From NCBI RefSeq assembly GCF_040024445.1, contig NZ_CP157276.1, positions 2,914,001-2,978,000 on the forward strand: 64,000 bases of DNA, given 5' to 3'. Of this stretch, positions 36,769-44,547 are shown in pieces (the first letter of the stretch is position 1; every line of letters starts with the position of its first letter). The notes under the pieces were generated by a model. That model was not told where the DNA came from and did no database searches. It saw only the letters and a list, made by a program, of their open reading frames with translations. The position numbers and the translations under genes are program-made. This DNA comes from Prescottella soli. Lineage in GTDB: Bacteria; Actinomycetota; Actinomycetes; Mycobacteriales; Mycobacteriaceae.

Positions 36769-38211
36769 TCAGACCTTCGCGGCGACCGGTTCGTCCACCT
36801 CCACGACCGTCGTCGCGGGCTTGCGTCCGGGGATCGCGGCCGCGATCGCGGCGGCAACCAGGGCGACACCGCAGCCGATCAGTAGACCTGTGCGGAACCC
36901 GGCCTCGGTCGGAACGGTGTGGCCGCCACCGATCCCGACACTCATCTGCGCGAGCACCACACCGACGACGGCGGCGGCGACGGACGTGCCGACCGACCGC
37001 ATCAGGGTGTTGAAGCTGTTGGCCGAGCCCGTCTCCGACGGCGGCACGGCGCTCATGATCAGTGCCGGCATGGCACCGTACGCGAAGCCGGTGCCGGCGC
37101 CGCAGATGGCGACCACCAGCATCAGGCCCCAGGCCGAGCCCATCAGCACCATCGACGAGCCGTAACCGAGCGCGACGATCAGGGCACCGACCAAGAGCGT
37201 GATCTTGGGGCCGCGCGCCGCGGACAGCTTCGCCCCGAGCGGCGAGATCGCCATCATCACGAAACCACCGGGGGCCATCCACAGACCCATGGCGAGCATC
37301 GACTGGCCCAGGCCGTAGCCGGTGGCCTCGGGCAGCTGCAGGAGCTGCGGAACGATCAGCGACTGCGCGTACATCGAGAAGCCGACGACAATCGATGCGG
37401 CGTTGGTCAGCAGCACCTGCCGGCGCGCGGTGACCCGCAGGTCGACCAGCGGGTCGGCGGTGTGCAGCTCCCACCATCCCCACGCGAGCAGCACGATCAC
37501 CGCAGCCGCGAACAGGCCGAGGATCGACGCGCTCCCCCAGCCCCAGACACCGCCCTTCGAGACGGCCAGCAGCAGCGACACCAGCCCCACGCCGAGACCG
37601 ACGGCACCGACGAAGTCGAACCGTCCACCCGCAGCGAGCGCGGGCGTGGCCGGGATCAAGCGCCAGATCAGGACGCCGATCAGGACGCTGAGCACCGCGC
37701 AGCCCCAGAACAGCACCCGCCAGCTGGTGTTCTGGATGACCAACGCCGCGAGCGGCAGACCCAGCGCACCACCGATGCCCATCGTCGCGCTCATCAGAGC
37801 GATCGACGAGCCCAGCTTCTGCGGCGGCACCAGTTCGCGCAACGCGCTGATGCCCAGCGGCACCATGCCCACGCCCAGGCCCTGCAGGCCGCGGCCGACG
37901 ATCATCGGCACGAGCGACGTCGCGAGGGCGCACGTGACGGATCCGAGCGCCAGCGGCACCGCGCAGAACAGCAGCATGCGCCGCTTACCCAGCAGGTCGC
38001 CGAGGCGTCCGGTGACCGGCGTCGCGACCGACCCGACCAGCAGCGTGATGGTGATGACCCACGACGCGTTGGACGCCGTCGTGTCGAGGATCTGCGGCAG
38101 GTCGCCGATCAGCGGCACCACCAGGGTCTGCATGAGTGCCGCCACGATGCCGGCGGCCGCCAGCACTGTGACGACGCCGCTCGAGCGGTCGGTGGACGCG
38201 GAACTCTCCAC
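36769..38211 (-). CDS. MFS drug exporter, DHA2 (14-helix) type
   Basis: A 480-residue major-facilitator protein with about 14 hydrophobic helices. Motif A follows the second helix (GRLGDLLGKRRML), and the antiporter-type motif C region reads ALGLPLAALVIQNTSWRVLF. These mark the EmrB/QacA group of proton-coupled drug exporters. The start is GTG at 38211. The divergent MarR gene and three phased palindromes between them show tight local repression, so the exporter is probably induced by the compound it expels. The substrate is unknown. Confidence 0.92.
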   Translation of the reverse strand: MESSASTDRSSGVVTVLAAAGIVAALMQTLVVPLIGDLPQILDTTASNASWVITITLLVGSVATPVTGRLGDLLGKRRMLLFCAVPLALGSVTCALATSLVPMIVGRGLQGLGVGMVPLGISALRELVPPQKLGSSIALMSATMGIGGALGLPLAALVIQNTSWRVLFWGCAVLSVLIGVLIWRLIPATPALAAGGRFDFVGAVGLGVGLVSLLLAVSKGGVWGWGSASILGLFAAAVIVLLAWGWWELHTADPLVDLRVTARRQVLLTNAASIVVGFSMYAQSLIVPQLLQLPEATGYGLGQSMLAMGLWMAPGGFVMMAISPLGAKLSAARGPKITLLVGALIVALGYGSSMVLMGSAWGLMLVVAICGAGTGFAYGAMPALIMSAVPPSETGSANSFNTLMRSVGTSVAAAVVGVVLAQMSVGIGGGHTVPTEAGFRTGLLIGCGVALVAAAIAAAIPGRKPATTVVEVDEPVAAKV

Positions 38212-38235
38212 GCGTGGCCCTCCTCAGTCAGTAGA

Positions 38236-38284
38236 TTGCATGATGCAAATTGGTTGCAGAGTACAACTTGATTGCAAGATGCAA
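38236..38284. promoter_or_regulatory. Three phased MarR-type operators
   Basis: Three 13-base palindromes begin at 38236 (TTGCATGATGCAA), 38254 (TTGCAGAGTACAA) and 38272 (TTGCAAGATGCAA), exactly 18 bases apart. The consensus is TTGCA-N3-TGCAA. They cover the region just upstream of the exporter start, between it and the divergent MarR gene. The regular spacing suggests cooperative binding of dimers along the helix. Confidence 0.75.
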
Positions 38285-38395
38285 CAAGATGCGTCACATC
38301 CGGGGCCCATGTGGGCAGTTTGTCCGTTTCCGGCAGGCACAATGAGGGATACGTCGGACACCTGAGCGTCCGATGCGGGTTGCGAGAGGATGGGA

Positions 38396-38851
38396 ATGGA
38401 CAAGCCCACGCACTTGATCGAGTTCGAGACGATGGTGCTGGGCCGACACCTGCGCCTCAACAGCCCGCGGCCGCGGCGCAGCACCGGGCACCTGGACACC
38501 AGCGCATACATCTTGCTCAGCCGCCTGAGCATGGAAGGCCCCATGTCCATCGGACAGCTCAGCGACGCCCTCGGCCTGGACACCTCGACACTGCACCGCC
38601 AGACCACGGCAATCCTGGGCACCGGACTCGTCGAACGCATCCCCGACCCCGACGGCGGCATGGCCCGCAAGTACCGCATCACCCCCGAGGGACAGAGCCG
38701 GCTCGACGCCGAACGTGCCGGGAGCATCGACGCCCTCGACCGGGTGCTCGAGAGCTGGGAACCCGACGACGTCGCCGCCTTCGCGGCCTACCTCGAGCGG
38801 TTCAACAAAGACATCGAGCGACTCGACAGGCGGCCGTGGCCACGGCCGTGA
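38396..38851 (+). CDS. MarR-family regulator of the MFS exporter
   Basis: A 151-residue MarR protein. The winged helix (about 40-105) includes MSIGQLSDALGLDTSTLHRQ and the wing AMARKYRITPEGQSRL; flanking helices form the dimer. ATG at 38396 gives a sensible spacing from GAGAGG, while ATG two codons earlier would touch it. It is divergent from the exporter and almost certainly binds the TTGCA-N3-TGCAA repeats between them. Confidence 0.9.
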   Translation: MDKPTHLIEFETMVLGRHLRLNSPRPRRSTGHLDTSAYILLSRLSMEGPMSIGQLSDALGLDTSTLHRQTTAILGTGLVERIPDPDGGMARKYRITPEGQSRLDAERAGSIDALDRVLESWEPDDVAAFAAYLERFNKDIERLDRRPWPRP

Positions 38852-38928
38852 CGCCACGAGGCCGCACTCCCCCACCTGACGCGTAGCGGGTACGTTTCAC
38901 TCCGAATCAGGCTATCCGACAACACCTT

Positions 38929-39789
38929 TCATCGGACGGCAAGTGGCGCGAGGGTGAGTTCTGGTCGCGTCCAGAGGAGCGAACCACCTTCTCCGTGGAT
39001 CACCTGCCGTACGGCAGTGGGGATCCGGGCGCTCAGCATCTCGCCGAGGTCGGGCGAGTGCACGCGGTCTTCCGCGCCGAACAGAATGCGTACCGGGCAT
39101 GCAATGCTGCCCAGGTCGACAGGCCAGGGCGCCATCGCCATCAACGTGTCTCGCACGTAGCCGGGCGCGTTGCCGGCGAAGCCTTCGGCCAACGCTGTGC
39201 GATACATGGCGTTGAACGACGCGCTCAGATAGAAGGCCCTGTCGCCCTGGTCGGAGCCGGCGAGAACCATGTTCTCCATGGCTTCGGCCGTGAACGAACC
39301 CAGCATCTCCGTCGCCGCTTGCGGGTCGTCCCGAACCATGTCCGACAAACGGGTGGCTTCGGGCGGAAGCATGTCGTGGATCGCCGGGTATGCGACTTCG
39401 TCGGCCGGCGACACGAGCGTCAACGACGAGGCCCAGCCGGCGGCCGCAATGGCCAATCCGAAGAGCGCCCCCTGCGAGTTCGCGACAACCGGAAGGTGGG
39501 GGCTGCGCATCCCGGTCACCGAGGACACGAAGGCGCGGTAGTCCTGCGCCGTCGAGGCGACGCTTCTGCCCTCGTCGGGTGAGGAACCACCCATGCCAGG
39601 GCGGTCCATCGTGAGCAGACGCAGACCCGCCGGACCGAGCTGATCCACGCCGAAGCACATGCTCTTGCCGGTGCCTGCGCCCGCCACGAAAAGAACGGGA
39701 CTAGCACTTTCGGGGCCGAATGCAGCTCCCGCGAGCACTCGCCCCGACGCCAAGGTGACCGTCACCGTCTCAGGTTCTGTCGCAGACAC
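38929..39789 (-). CDS. Alpha/beta hydrolase-like protein lacking the usual catalytic His
   Basis: A 286-residue alpha/beta-hydrolase. The nucleophile elbow is VANSQGALFG, with Ala in place of the first Gly, and the acid is probably in FGAEDRVHSPD. Near the end, where related proteins read GEGHSLLW, this one reads GEGGSLLW, so the catalytic His appears lost; the preceding IHGEGG offers a His two positions off. It may be inactive or use another residue. The start is GTG at 39789. It stands alone between the MarR and HxlR genes. Confidence 0.75.
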   Translation of the reverse strand: MSATEPETVTVTLASGRVLAGAAFGPESASPVLFVAGAGTGKSMCFGVDQLGPAGLRLLTMDRPGMGGSSPDEGRSVASTAQDYRAFVSSVTGMRSPHLPVVANSQGALFGLAIAAAGWASSLTLVSPADEVAYPAIHDMLPPEATRLSDMVRDDPQAATEMLGSFTAEAMENMVLAGSDQGDRAFYLSASFNAMYRTALAEGFAGNAPGYVRDTLMAMAPWPVDLGSIACPVRILFGAEDRVHSPDLGEMLSARIPTAVRQVIHGEGGSLLWTRPELTLAPLAVR

Positions 39790-39884
39790 GCCTGGATCCT
39801 ATTGAGACAAGCTCGGCCGCACGACCGAGTTGTTCCCGTCGCGGACGACGTGCGGGCCACCACGTCCGAATGGCGTCCGGCGCG

Positions 39885-40280
39885 TCAGACGAGTTCCGAC
39901 TCTTCATCGAAGCGCGTGCGCGCGTCGTGGATCTCGGACATGTGCATTTCGGCCCAGTCCAGGAGAACGTCGACGGGGTGGCGGAGAGTCTTCCCGAGCG
40001 GGGTGATCCGGTACTCGACGGCGACCGGGCGGGAGCTGAGAAGTTCGCGCTCGATGATGCCGTTGCGTTCGAGTCGACGCAGAGTGGCGGTCAGCGACTT
40101 CTGTGTCACCGAGGGGATCGCGCGGCGCAGTTCGTTGAACCGGCTCGGGCGCTCGCACAGCTCGTTGAGCACCGCCAACGACCACTTGTCGAGTATCTGA
40201 TCAAGCAGCTCCCGGTGTGGCGGGGCAACCGTGAGTTCGCCGCCGACGGTCTGGGAAGTGGTCCGGGGAGTATCGCGCAT
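39885..40280 (-). CDS. HxlR-family transcriptional regulator
   Basis: A 131-residue winged-helix protein of the HxlR group: LLDQILDKWSLAVLNELCE, then FNELRRAIPSVTQKSLTATLRRLERNGII and the wing VAVEYRITPLGKTL. No cysteine suited to redox sensing is in the usual N-terminal place. The ATG at 40280 was chosen. It is divergent from a RidA gene across ATACC/GGTAT palindromes and probably represses both. Confidence 0.9.
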   Translation of the reverse strand: MRDTPRTTSQTVGGELTVAPPHRELLDQILDKWSLAVLNELCERPSRFNELRRAIPSVTQKSLTATLRRLERNGIIERELLSSRPVAVEYRITPLGKTLRHPVDVLLDWAEMHMSEIHDARTRFDEESELV

Positions 40281-40310
40281 GGCACCAAGTCTCGTTGAAG
40301 TGACCTTCGT

Positions 40311-40347
40311 ATACCAGGTATCAAAGTTATACCCATCAGTTCGGTAT
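40311..40347. promoter_or_regulatory. HxlR operator candidates
   Basis: ATACC-A-GGTAT (40311-40321) is a perfect 11-base palindrome. The same half-sites recur as ATACC-N9-GGTAT at 40329-40347. Both lie between the HxlR gene and the RidA start at 40364, the second so close that bound protein would block RidA translation-start transcription. Confidence 0.5.
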
Positions 40348-40363
40348 TTCTGAGGAGACTCCA

Positions 40364-40774
40364 ATGGCAGTTCAGTACTTCACCCCCGCGGGCATGACGC
40401 AGCCGACTCCGTATCACCACGTCGCCGTCGGATCCGGAACCCGACACGTCCACGTCGCCGGGCAGATTGCGCGGCTCGCCGATGGAACTCCGGTGTCCGC
40501 GGACGATCTCGCGGGGCAGGTCGCCCAGGCGTTGCGCAACACCGCAACGGGGCTGGCAGGGGCGGGTGCGACCTTCGACGACGTCCTGCGGCTGACCTTC
40601 TACGTCACGGGTTGGAAGCCCGAGAAGATCGATGAGTTCATGGCAGGTGTCGAGCAGGTCGCCGAGGAAATCGGGCTTCCGCCGGCGATGCCGCCGGCCT
40701 CGCTCATCGGCGTGGACTACTTGTTCGAGCCGGACGTGCTCGTCGAAGTCGAGGCGACCGCCGTCATCGACTGA
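40364..40774 (+). CDS. RidA (YjgF/YER057c/UK114) family protein
   Basis: A 136-residue RidA-like protein. The family hydrolyses reactive enamine/imine products of amino-acid metabolism, or acts on related carbamates in pyrimidine breakdown. The pattern HVHVAGQIA...VAQALRNTATGLAGAGATFDDVLRLTFYV and the ending VEVEATAVID are typical. The Arg that defines the archetypal RidA site (normally near 105, IEIEA context) is not obvious, so it may be of another Rid subgroup. The ATG at 40364 has GAGGAG upstream. Confidence 0.88.
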   Translation: MAVQYFTPAGMTQPTPYHHVAVGSGTRHVHVAGQIARLADGTPVSADDLAGQVAQALRNTATGLAGAGATFDDVLRLTFYVTGWKPEKIDEFMAGVEQVAEEIGLPPAMPPASLIGVDYLFEPDVLVEVEATAVID

Positions 40775-40833
40775 CCGGATTCCGCGCCTCGCGCGTACCG
40801 GAACCGACGGGTTCCGACCGACCCGTCAACGAA

Positions 40834-40871
40834 AACGAGGTCACGAACTCTTTCGAGTTCGTGACCTCGTT
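40834..40871. terminator. Bidirectional terminator between RidA and tRNA-Leu
   Basis: A 17-base perfect stem with loop TTTC (40851-40854) lies between the two convergent units. On the minus strand it is followed by CGTTTTCG, fitting termination of tRNA-Leu; on the plus strand it follows the RidA stop by 60 bases. Confidence 0.8.
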
Positions 40872-40898
40872 CGTCGCAGTTCGTGGAACTGCCCGTTG

Positions 40899-40981
40899 TG
40901 GGCGAAGGGGGACTTGAACCCCCACGTCCCGAAGGACACTGGCACCTGAAGCCAGCGCGTCTGCCATTCCGCCACTCGCCC
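40899..40981 (-). tRNA. tRNA-Leu (anticodon CAG)
   Basis: The minus-strand sequence folds as a class II tRNA: acceptor GGGCGAG pairing with CTTCGCCC, D-arm GGCGGAATGGCAGAC, anticodon stem CTGGC/GCCAG with loop TTCAGGT (anticodon CAG), a variable arm, and T-arm GGGGGTTCAAGTCCCCC. CCA is not encoded. Reads CUG. Confidence 0.96.
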
Positions 40982-41178
40982 GAGCGACGTTGGAAACACT
41001 AGCATGCACGTCGCAAAAATGACGATTCGTGCTGGTAGAGGCCAGAAAAGTGGCCCCCGGAACGCGGGCGGACCCCGCGCCGAATAGGCGTCCAGATATC
41101 ATGCAGAGGCGGTAGCGGCGAGCATTGCGGCCGCGACACGCAGATTGACCGTGAACAAACAACAGCTAGGTTCATGCC

Positions 41179-42486
41179 GTGGGGATCGTTCAACGTTTCG
41201 AGCGCAAGCTTCAGGGGGCTGTCGGTGACGCCTTCGCGCGCGTCTTCGGCGGGGGCGTCGTACCTCAGGAAGTGGAATCCGCGCTGCAGGCTGAGGCGGC
41301 CGACCGCGTCCAACAACTCGACGGAGGCCACTACCTGGCCCCCAACAGCTACGTGATCACGATCAACGAGTCCGATCACGAGAAGCTGTCCTCGGATCAC
41401 GAGTTGACCGTGAAATCTTTTGCCCGACACCTCGAGGGATACATCCGCGAACAGGGGTGGCAGACGTACGGTGACATCGAAGTCCGATTCGAGCCGTCCC
41501 CGACACTGCACACCGGGCAGTTCCGCACGACGGGATCGGTCGATCCGGACGCACGCCGCGGCAACGCCGGCGAACCCGGACCCGGTCCCCGAGCGGGACG
41601 TGCCCCCGTACCCGTTTCACCGAACCCAGGAGCAGGCCCCATGACCCAGAACTCCGGCTACGAGCCAGGACGCGACCCCAAGGATCGCGGCCAGGACCAC
41701 GATCAGTCGCGCAACGGCAACGCGCACCCGGGTCACGATCAGGCGCAGGGCTACCAGCAGGACTACCCGCAGGGGTACACCGAGCGCTACGACCAGGGCT
41801 ACGGCGGCGCGCCCCAGCAGGGCGGCTACCCGCAGGACGCGGGCTACCCGCAGCAGGGCGGCTACCAGGGCGGCGGCTACCAGCAGGGGTACAACCAGCA
41901 GTACGACGCGCAGCAGTACGACGCGCAGCAGTACGACGCGCAGCAGCCGTACCCGGGCCAGTACCCCGGCTACCACCAGGACTACAACCAGTCCGGCTAC
42001 GACCAGGGCTACCAGGGCGGCTACGACCAGCAGGGCGGCTACGACCAGGGCTACGGCCAGCAGCAGCAGGGCTACGGCTACGACCAGCAGGGCTACGACC
42101 AGCAAGGGTCCTACGACCAGCAGGGGTACAACCAGGCGTACGGCCAGCAGGGCTACGACCAGGGCTACCAGGCCGGGTACGCGCCCGAGGCGGGGCGCAC
42201 GTTCACCGTGACGCTGCAGCTCGAGGACGGCAGCGGGCGCTTCTACCAGCTGCGCGAGGGCAACAACATCGTCGGACGCGGTCAGGAGGCCCAGTTCCGC
42301 CTGCCCGACACTGGCGTCTCGCGCCGGCACCTCGACATCCGCTGGGACGGTCAGGTCGCGATGCTCTCCGATCTCGGGTCCACCAACGGCACCACCGTGA
42401 ACGGCGCGCAGGTCCAGGACTGGCAGCTCGCCGACGGTGACGTGATTCGCGCCGGACACTCCGAGATCCTGGTGCGCATCCTCTGA
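41179..42486 (+). CDS. fhaA: FhaA: FHA-domain protein with N-terminal DUF3662 domain
   Basis: A 435-residue cytoplasmic adaptor of the Ser/Thr kinase system. Residues 1-115 form the DUF3662 domain (GIVQRFERKLQGAVGDAFARVF). Residues about 150-335 are low-complexity, dominated by Gly, Tyr, Gln and Asp (many GYDQQ/GYQ units). The C-terminal FHA domain (about 340-435) has the phosphothreonine-binding pattern NIVGRGQEAQFRLPDTGVSRRHLDI and LGSTNGTTVNG. In mycobacteria FhaA binds the phosphorylated pseudokinase MviN and helps control peptidoglycan synthesis. The GTG at 41179 opens the operon. Confidence 0.96.
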   Translation: MGIVQRFERKLQGAVGDAFARVFGGGVVPQEVESALQAEAADRVQQLDGGHYLAPNSYVITINESDHEKLSSDHELTVKSFARHLEGYIREQGWQTYGDIEVRFEPSPTLHTGQFRTTGSVDPDARRGNAGEPGPGPRAGRAPVPVSPNPGAGPMTQNSGYEPGRDPKDRGQDHDQSRNGNAHPGHDQAQGYQQDYPQGYTERYDQGYGGAPQQGGYPQDAGYPQQGGYQGGGYQQGYNQQYDAQQYDAQQYDAQQPYPGQYPGYHQDYNQSGYDQGYQGGYDQQGGYDQGYGQQQQGYGYDQQGYDQQGSYDQQGYNQAYGQQGYDQGYQAGYAPEAGRTFTVTLQLEDGSGRFYQLREGNNIVGRGQEAQFRLPDTGVSRRHLDIRWDGQVAMLSDLGSTNGTTVNGAQVQDWQLADGDVIRAGHSEILVRIL

Positions 42487-42514
42487 CCACTGCAGACACC
42501 CTCCGCCTACACAC

Positions 42515-42547
42515 GGAACCGCGCCTCGGGACACCGGGCGCGGCTCC
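42515..42547 (+). terminator. GC-rich hairpin between fhaA and fhaB
   Basis: CCGCGCC/GGCGCGG with an inner CGG-GACA-CCG forms a stem with one bulged base, 33 bases after the fhaA stop. No U-tract follows, so it may be an attenuator or mRNA-processing structure rather than a full terminator within the operon. Confidence 0.4.
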
Positions 42548-42649
42548 GGATCATGATCGCTGTCGGAGGCTTCCACATATGATGCAGCCAGCTGAGAATG
42601 CCCCGGCTGCGCATCCGCGCGACCGTGCCCCCGAAGGAGGTGTCGAGCA

Positions 42650-43117
42650 GTGCAGGGACTGATTCTCCAACTGACGCGAGCAGGCTTCCTGCTGCTGCTC
42701 TGGCTCTTCGTGTGGGCCGTGATCCGGGCCCTGCGCAACGACGTCTACGCGGGGGCGGGCGGCGGACGTGTCGCGTCGCGGTACACGCGGCGCCCGTCGG
42801 TGCTGCCGGCGCTCAGCAAGCAGAAGGTCGCGAAGCACCTGGTGGTGACGCAGGGCGCGCTTGCCGGCACCCGCATCACGCTGAGCAGCCAGCCGGTCCT
42901 CATCGGTCGTGCCGACGACTCGACGCTCGTGCTCACCGACGACTACGCGTCGACCCGGCACGCACGCCTGTCGCCGCGCGGCGCCGACTGGTACGTCGAG
43001 GATCTCGGCTCGACCAACGGCACCTACCTGGACCGGGCCAAGGTCACCACGGCGGTCCGCGTCCCGCTCGGCACCCCGGTGCGCGTCGGCAAGACAGTGA
43101 TCGAGCTACGCCCGTGA
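42650..43117 (+). CDS. fhaB: FhaB (FipA-like): membrane-anchored FHA-domain protein
   Basis: A 155-residue protein. An N-terminal membrane helix (about 8-28, FLLLLWLFVWAVIRAL) is followed by a linker with basic residues and a TRRPS segment. The FHA domain (about 62-155) carries LIGRADDSTLVLTDDYASTRHARL and LGSTNGTYLD. FhaB is a phosphothreonine reader and a kinase substrate linked to cell division (FipA). The GTG at 42650 has GAAGGAGG upstream; its stop overlaps the pstP start by four bases. Confidence 0.95.
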   Translation: MQGLILQLTRAGFLLLLWLFVWAVIRALRNDVYAGAGGGRVASRYTRRPSVLPALSKQKVAKHLVVTQGALAGTRITLSSQPVLIGRADDSTLVLTDDYASTRHARLSPRGADWYVEDLGSTNGTYLDRAKVTTAVRVPLGTPVRVGKTVIELRP

Positions 43118-44547
43118 CCCTTGTTCTGCGCTACGCGGCCCGCAGCGACCGCGGTCTGGTTCGCGCCAACAACGAAGACTCCGTGTACGCCGGTGCCCGC
43201 CTGCTCGCGCTCGCCGACGGGATGGGCGGCCACGCGGCCGGCGAGGTCGCATCGCAGTTGATGATCGCCGCCCTCGCACACCTCGACGACGACGAGCCGG
43301 GCGAGGACCTGCTCGGCAAGCTCGACGCCGCCACCCGCGAGGGCAACGCGACCATCGCCGACCACGTCGAGGAGGATCCCGAGCTCGAGGGCATGGGCAC
43401 CACGCTCACGGCGATCCTGTTCGCGGGCAGCAAGCTGGGCCTGGTCCACATCGGCGACTCGCGCGCCTACCTCCTGCGCGACGACCAGCTCACGCAGATC
43501 ACCCGCGACGACACGTTCGTGCAGTCCCTCGTCGACGAGGGCCGCATCACCGCGGAGCAGGCCCACACGCACCCGCAGCGGTCGCTCATCATGCGGGCTC
43601 TCACCGGCAACGAGGTCGAGCCGACGCTGATCATGCGCGAGGCGCGCTCCGGTGACCGCTACCTGCTGTGTTCCGACGGCCTGTCCGACGTGGTCAGCGA
43701 CGAGACGATCGCGAACACGATGCGGGAGGGCACCCACGACGAGTGCGCCGACCGGCTCATCGAACTGGCGCTGCGCAGCGGCGGACCCGACAACGTCACG
43801 GTCATCGTGGCCGACGTCATCGACCTCGACTACGGCCAGAGTCATCCGATCGTCGGTGGCGCCGCCTCCGACGACGAGGAGGAGACGCCGCCGCCGAACA
43901 CCGCGGCCGGCCGGGCCGCGGCGATGCGGCCGCCGCGCGCTGCCCCCAAGCGGGTGACCCCGGTCCCCGAGGAACCCCCGAAGAAGTCGCACAAGCTGCG
44001 CTGGACGCTGATCGTGCTCGGGTTGGTCGTGCTGGTCGCCGGTGGCCTCGTCGTGGGCCGCTCGATGATCCGCAACTACTACTACGTCGGCGCGTCCGAC
44101 GAACAGGTCACCGTGCTGCGGGGCGTCCCCGGGTCGGTCCTCGGCTACTCGCTGCAGGACAGCGCGCTCGTCGGCTGCATCACCGACAGCGGCATCCTCA
44201 CGATCGTCGACCCGAACACCCGGCCGAGCGACTGTCGCGTGCTCAAGGTCGACGACCTGCAGCCGTCGGCTCGCGAGCAGGTGCGCGCCGGTCTGCCGTC
44301 GGGTTCTCAGGACGACGCGACCGAACAGATGCGTCGACTGGCCGCGAACGACCTGCTGCCGCTGTGCGTGCCGGAACCGACGCCCGTGCCGACGCCTACT
44401 CCGACACCGGCCCCGGCGCCCGCACCCGCACCCGCCGGCGAGCCGGCACCGCCGCCCGCGCCGACGACCGCGGCTCCGCCCCCTGCCACCCCGACACCGG
44501 CGCCGATCGAACAGATCCCGGGCCAGAACTGCAGGACCGGTAGCTGA
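43114..44547 (+). CDS. pstP: PstP: PP2C-type Ser/Thr protein phosphatase
   Basis: A 477-residue metal-dependent phosphatase that reverses PknA/PknB phosphorylation. The cytoplasmic PP2C domain (about 1-235) has RGLVRANNEDS, LADGMGGHAAGEVAS, VHIGDSRAYLL and GGPDNVTVIVAD, which hold the manganese ligands. A basic juxtamembrane region precedes a single helix near 290-312 (LRWTLIVLGLVVLVAGGLVV). The outer part has two cysteines, then a Pro/Ala/Thr-rich tail of about 50 residues. GTG start in a GTGA overlap; the stop overlaps the rodA ATG. Confidence 0.96.
   Translation: MTLVLRYAARSDRGLVRANNEDSVYAGARLLALADGMGGHAAGEVASQLMIAALAHLDDDEPGEDLLGKLDAATREGNATIADHVEEDPELEGMGTTLTAILFAGSKLGLVHIGDSRAYLLRDDQLTQITRDDTFVQSLVDEGRITAEQAHTHPQRSLIMRALTGNEVEPTLIMREARSGDRYLLCSDGLSDVVSDETIANTMREGTHDECADRLIELALRSGGPDNVTVIVADVIDLDYGQSHPIVGGAASDDEEETPPPNTAAGRAAAMRPPRAAPKRVTPVPEEPPKKSHKLRWTLIVLGLVVLVAGGLVVGRSMIRNYYYVGASDEQVTVLRGVPGSVLGYSLQDSALVGCITDSGILTIVDPNTRPSDCRVLKVDDLQPSAREQVRAGLPSGSQDDATEQMRRLAANDLLPLCVPEPTPVPTPTPTPAPAPAPAPAGEPAPPPAPTTAAPPPATPTPAPIEQIPGQNCRTGS

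Noticed and set aside
36415-36885. Plus-strand open frame upstream of gltB
   Set aside because: No ribosome site or recognisable motif, runs over the terminator and end of the MFS gene, codon pattern not like neighbours.
38891-38902. Third parS site (GTTTCACTCC)
   Set aside because: Only the first seven bases match the parS core; the other arm is absent.
41700-42180. CRISPR or minisatellite array in fhaA
   Set aside because: Degenerate codons for a Gly/Tyr/Gln-rich linker in a continuous reading frame between two conserved domains; no spacer pattern.
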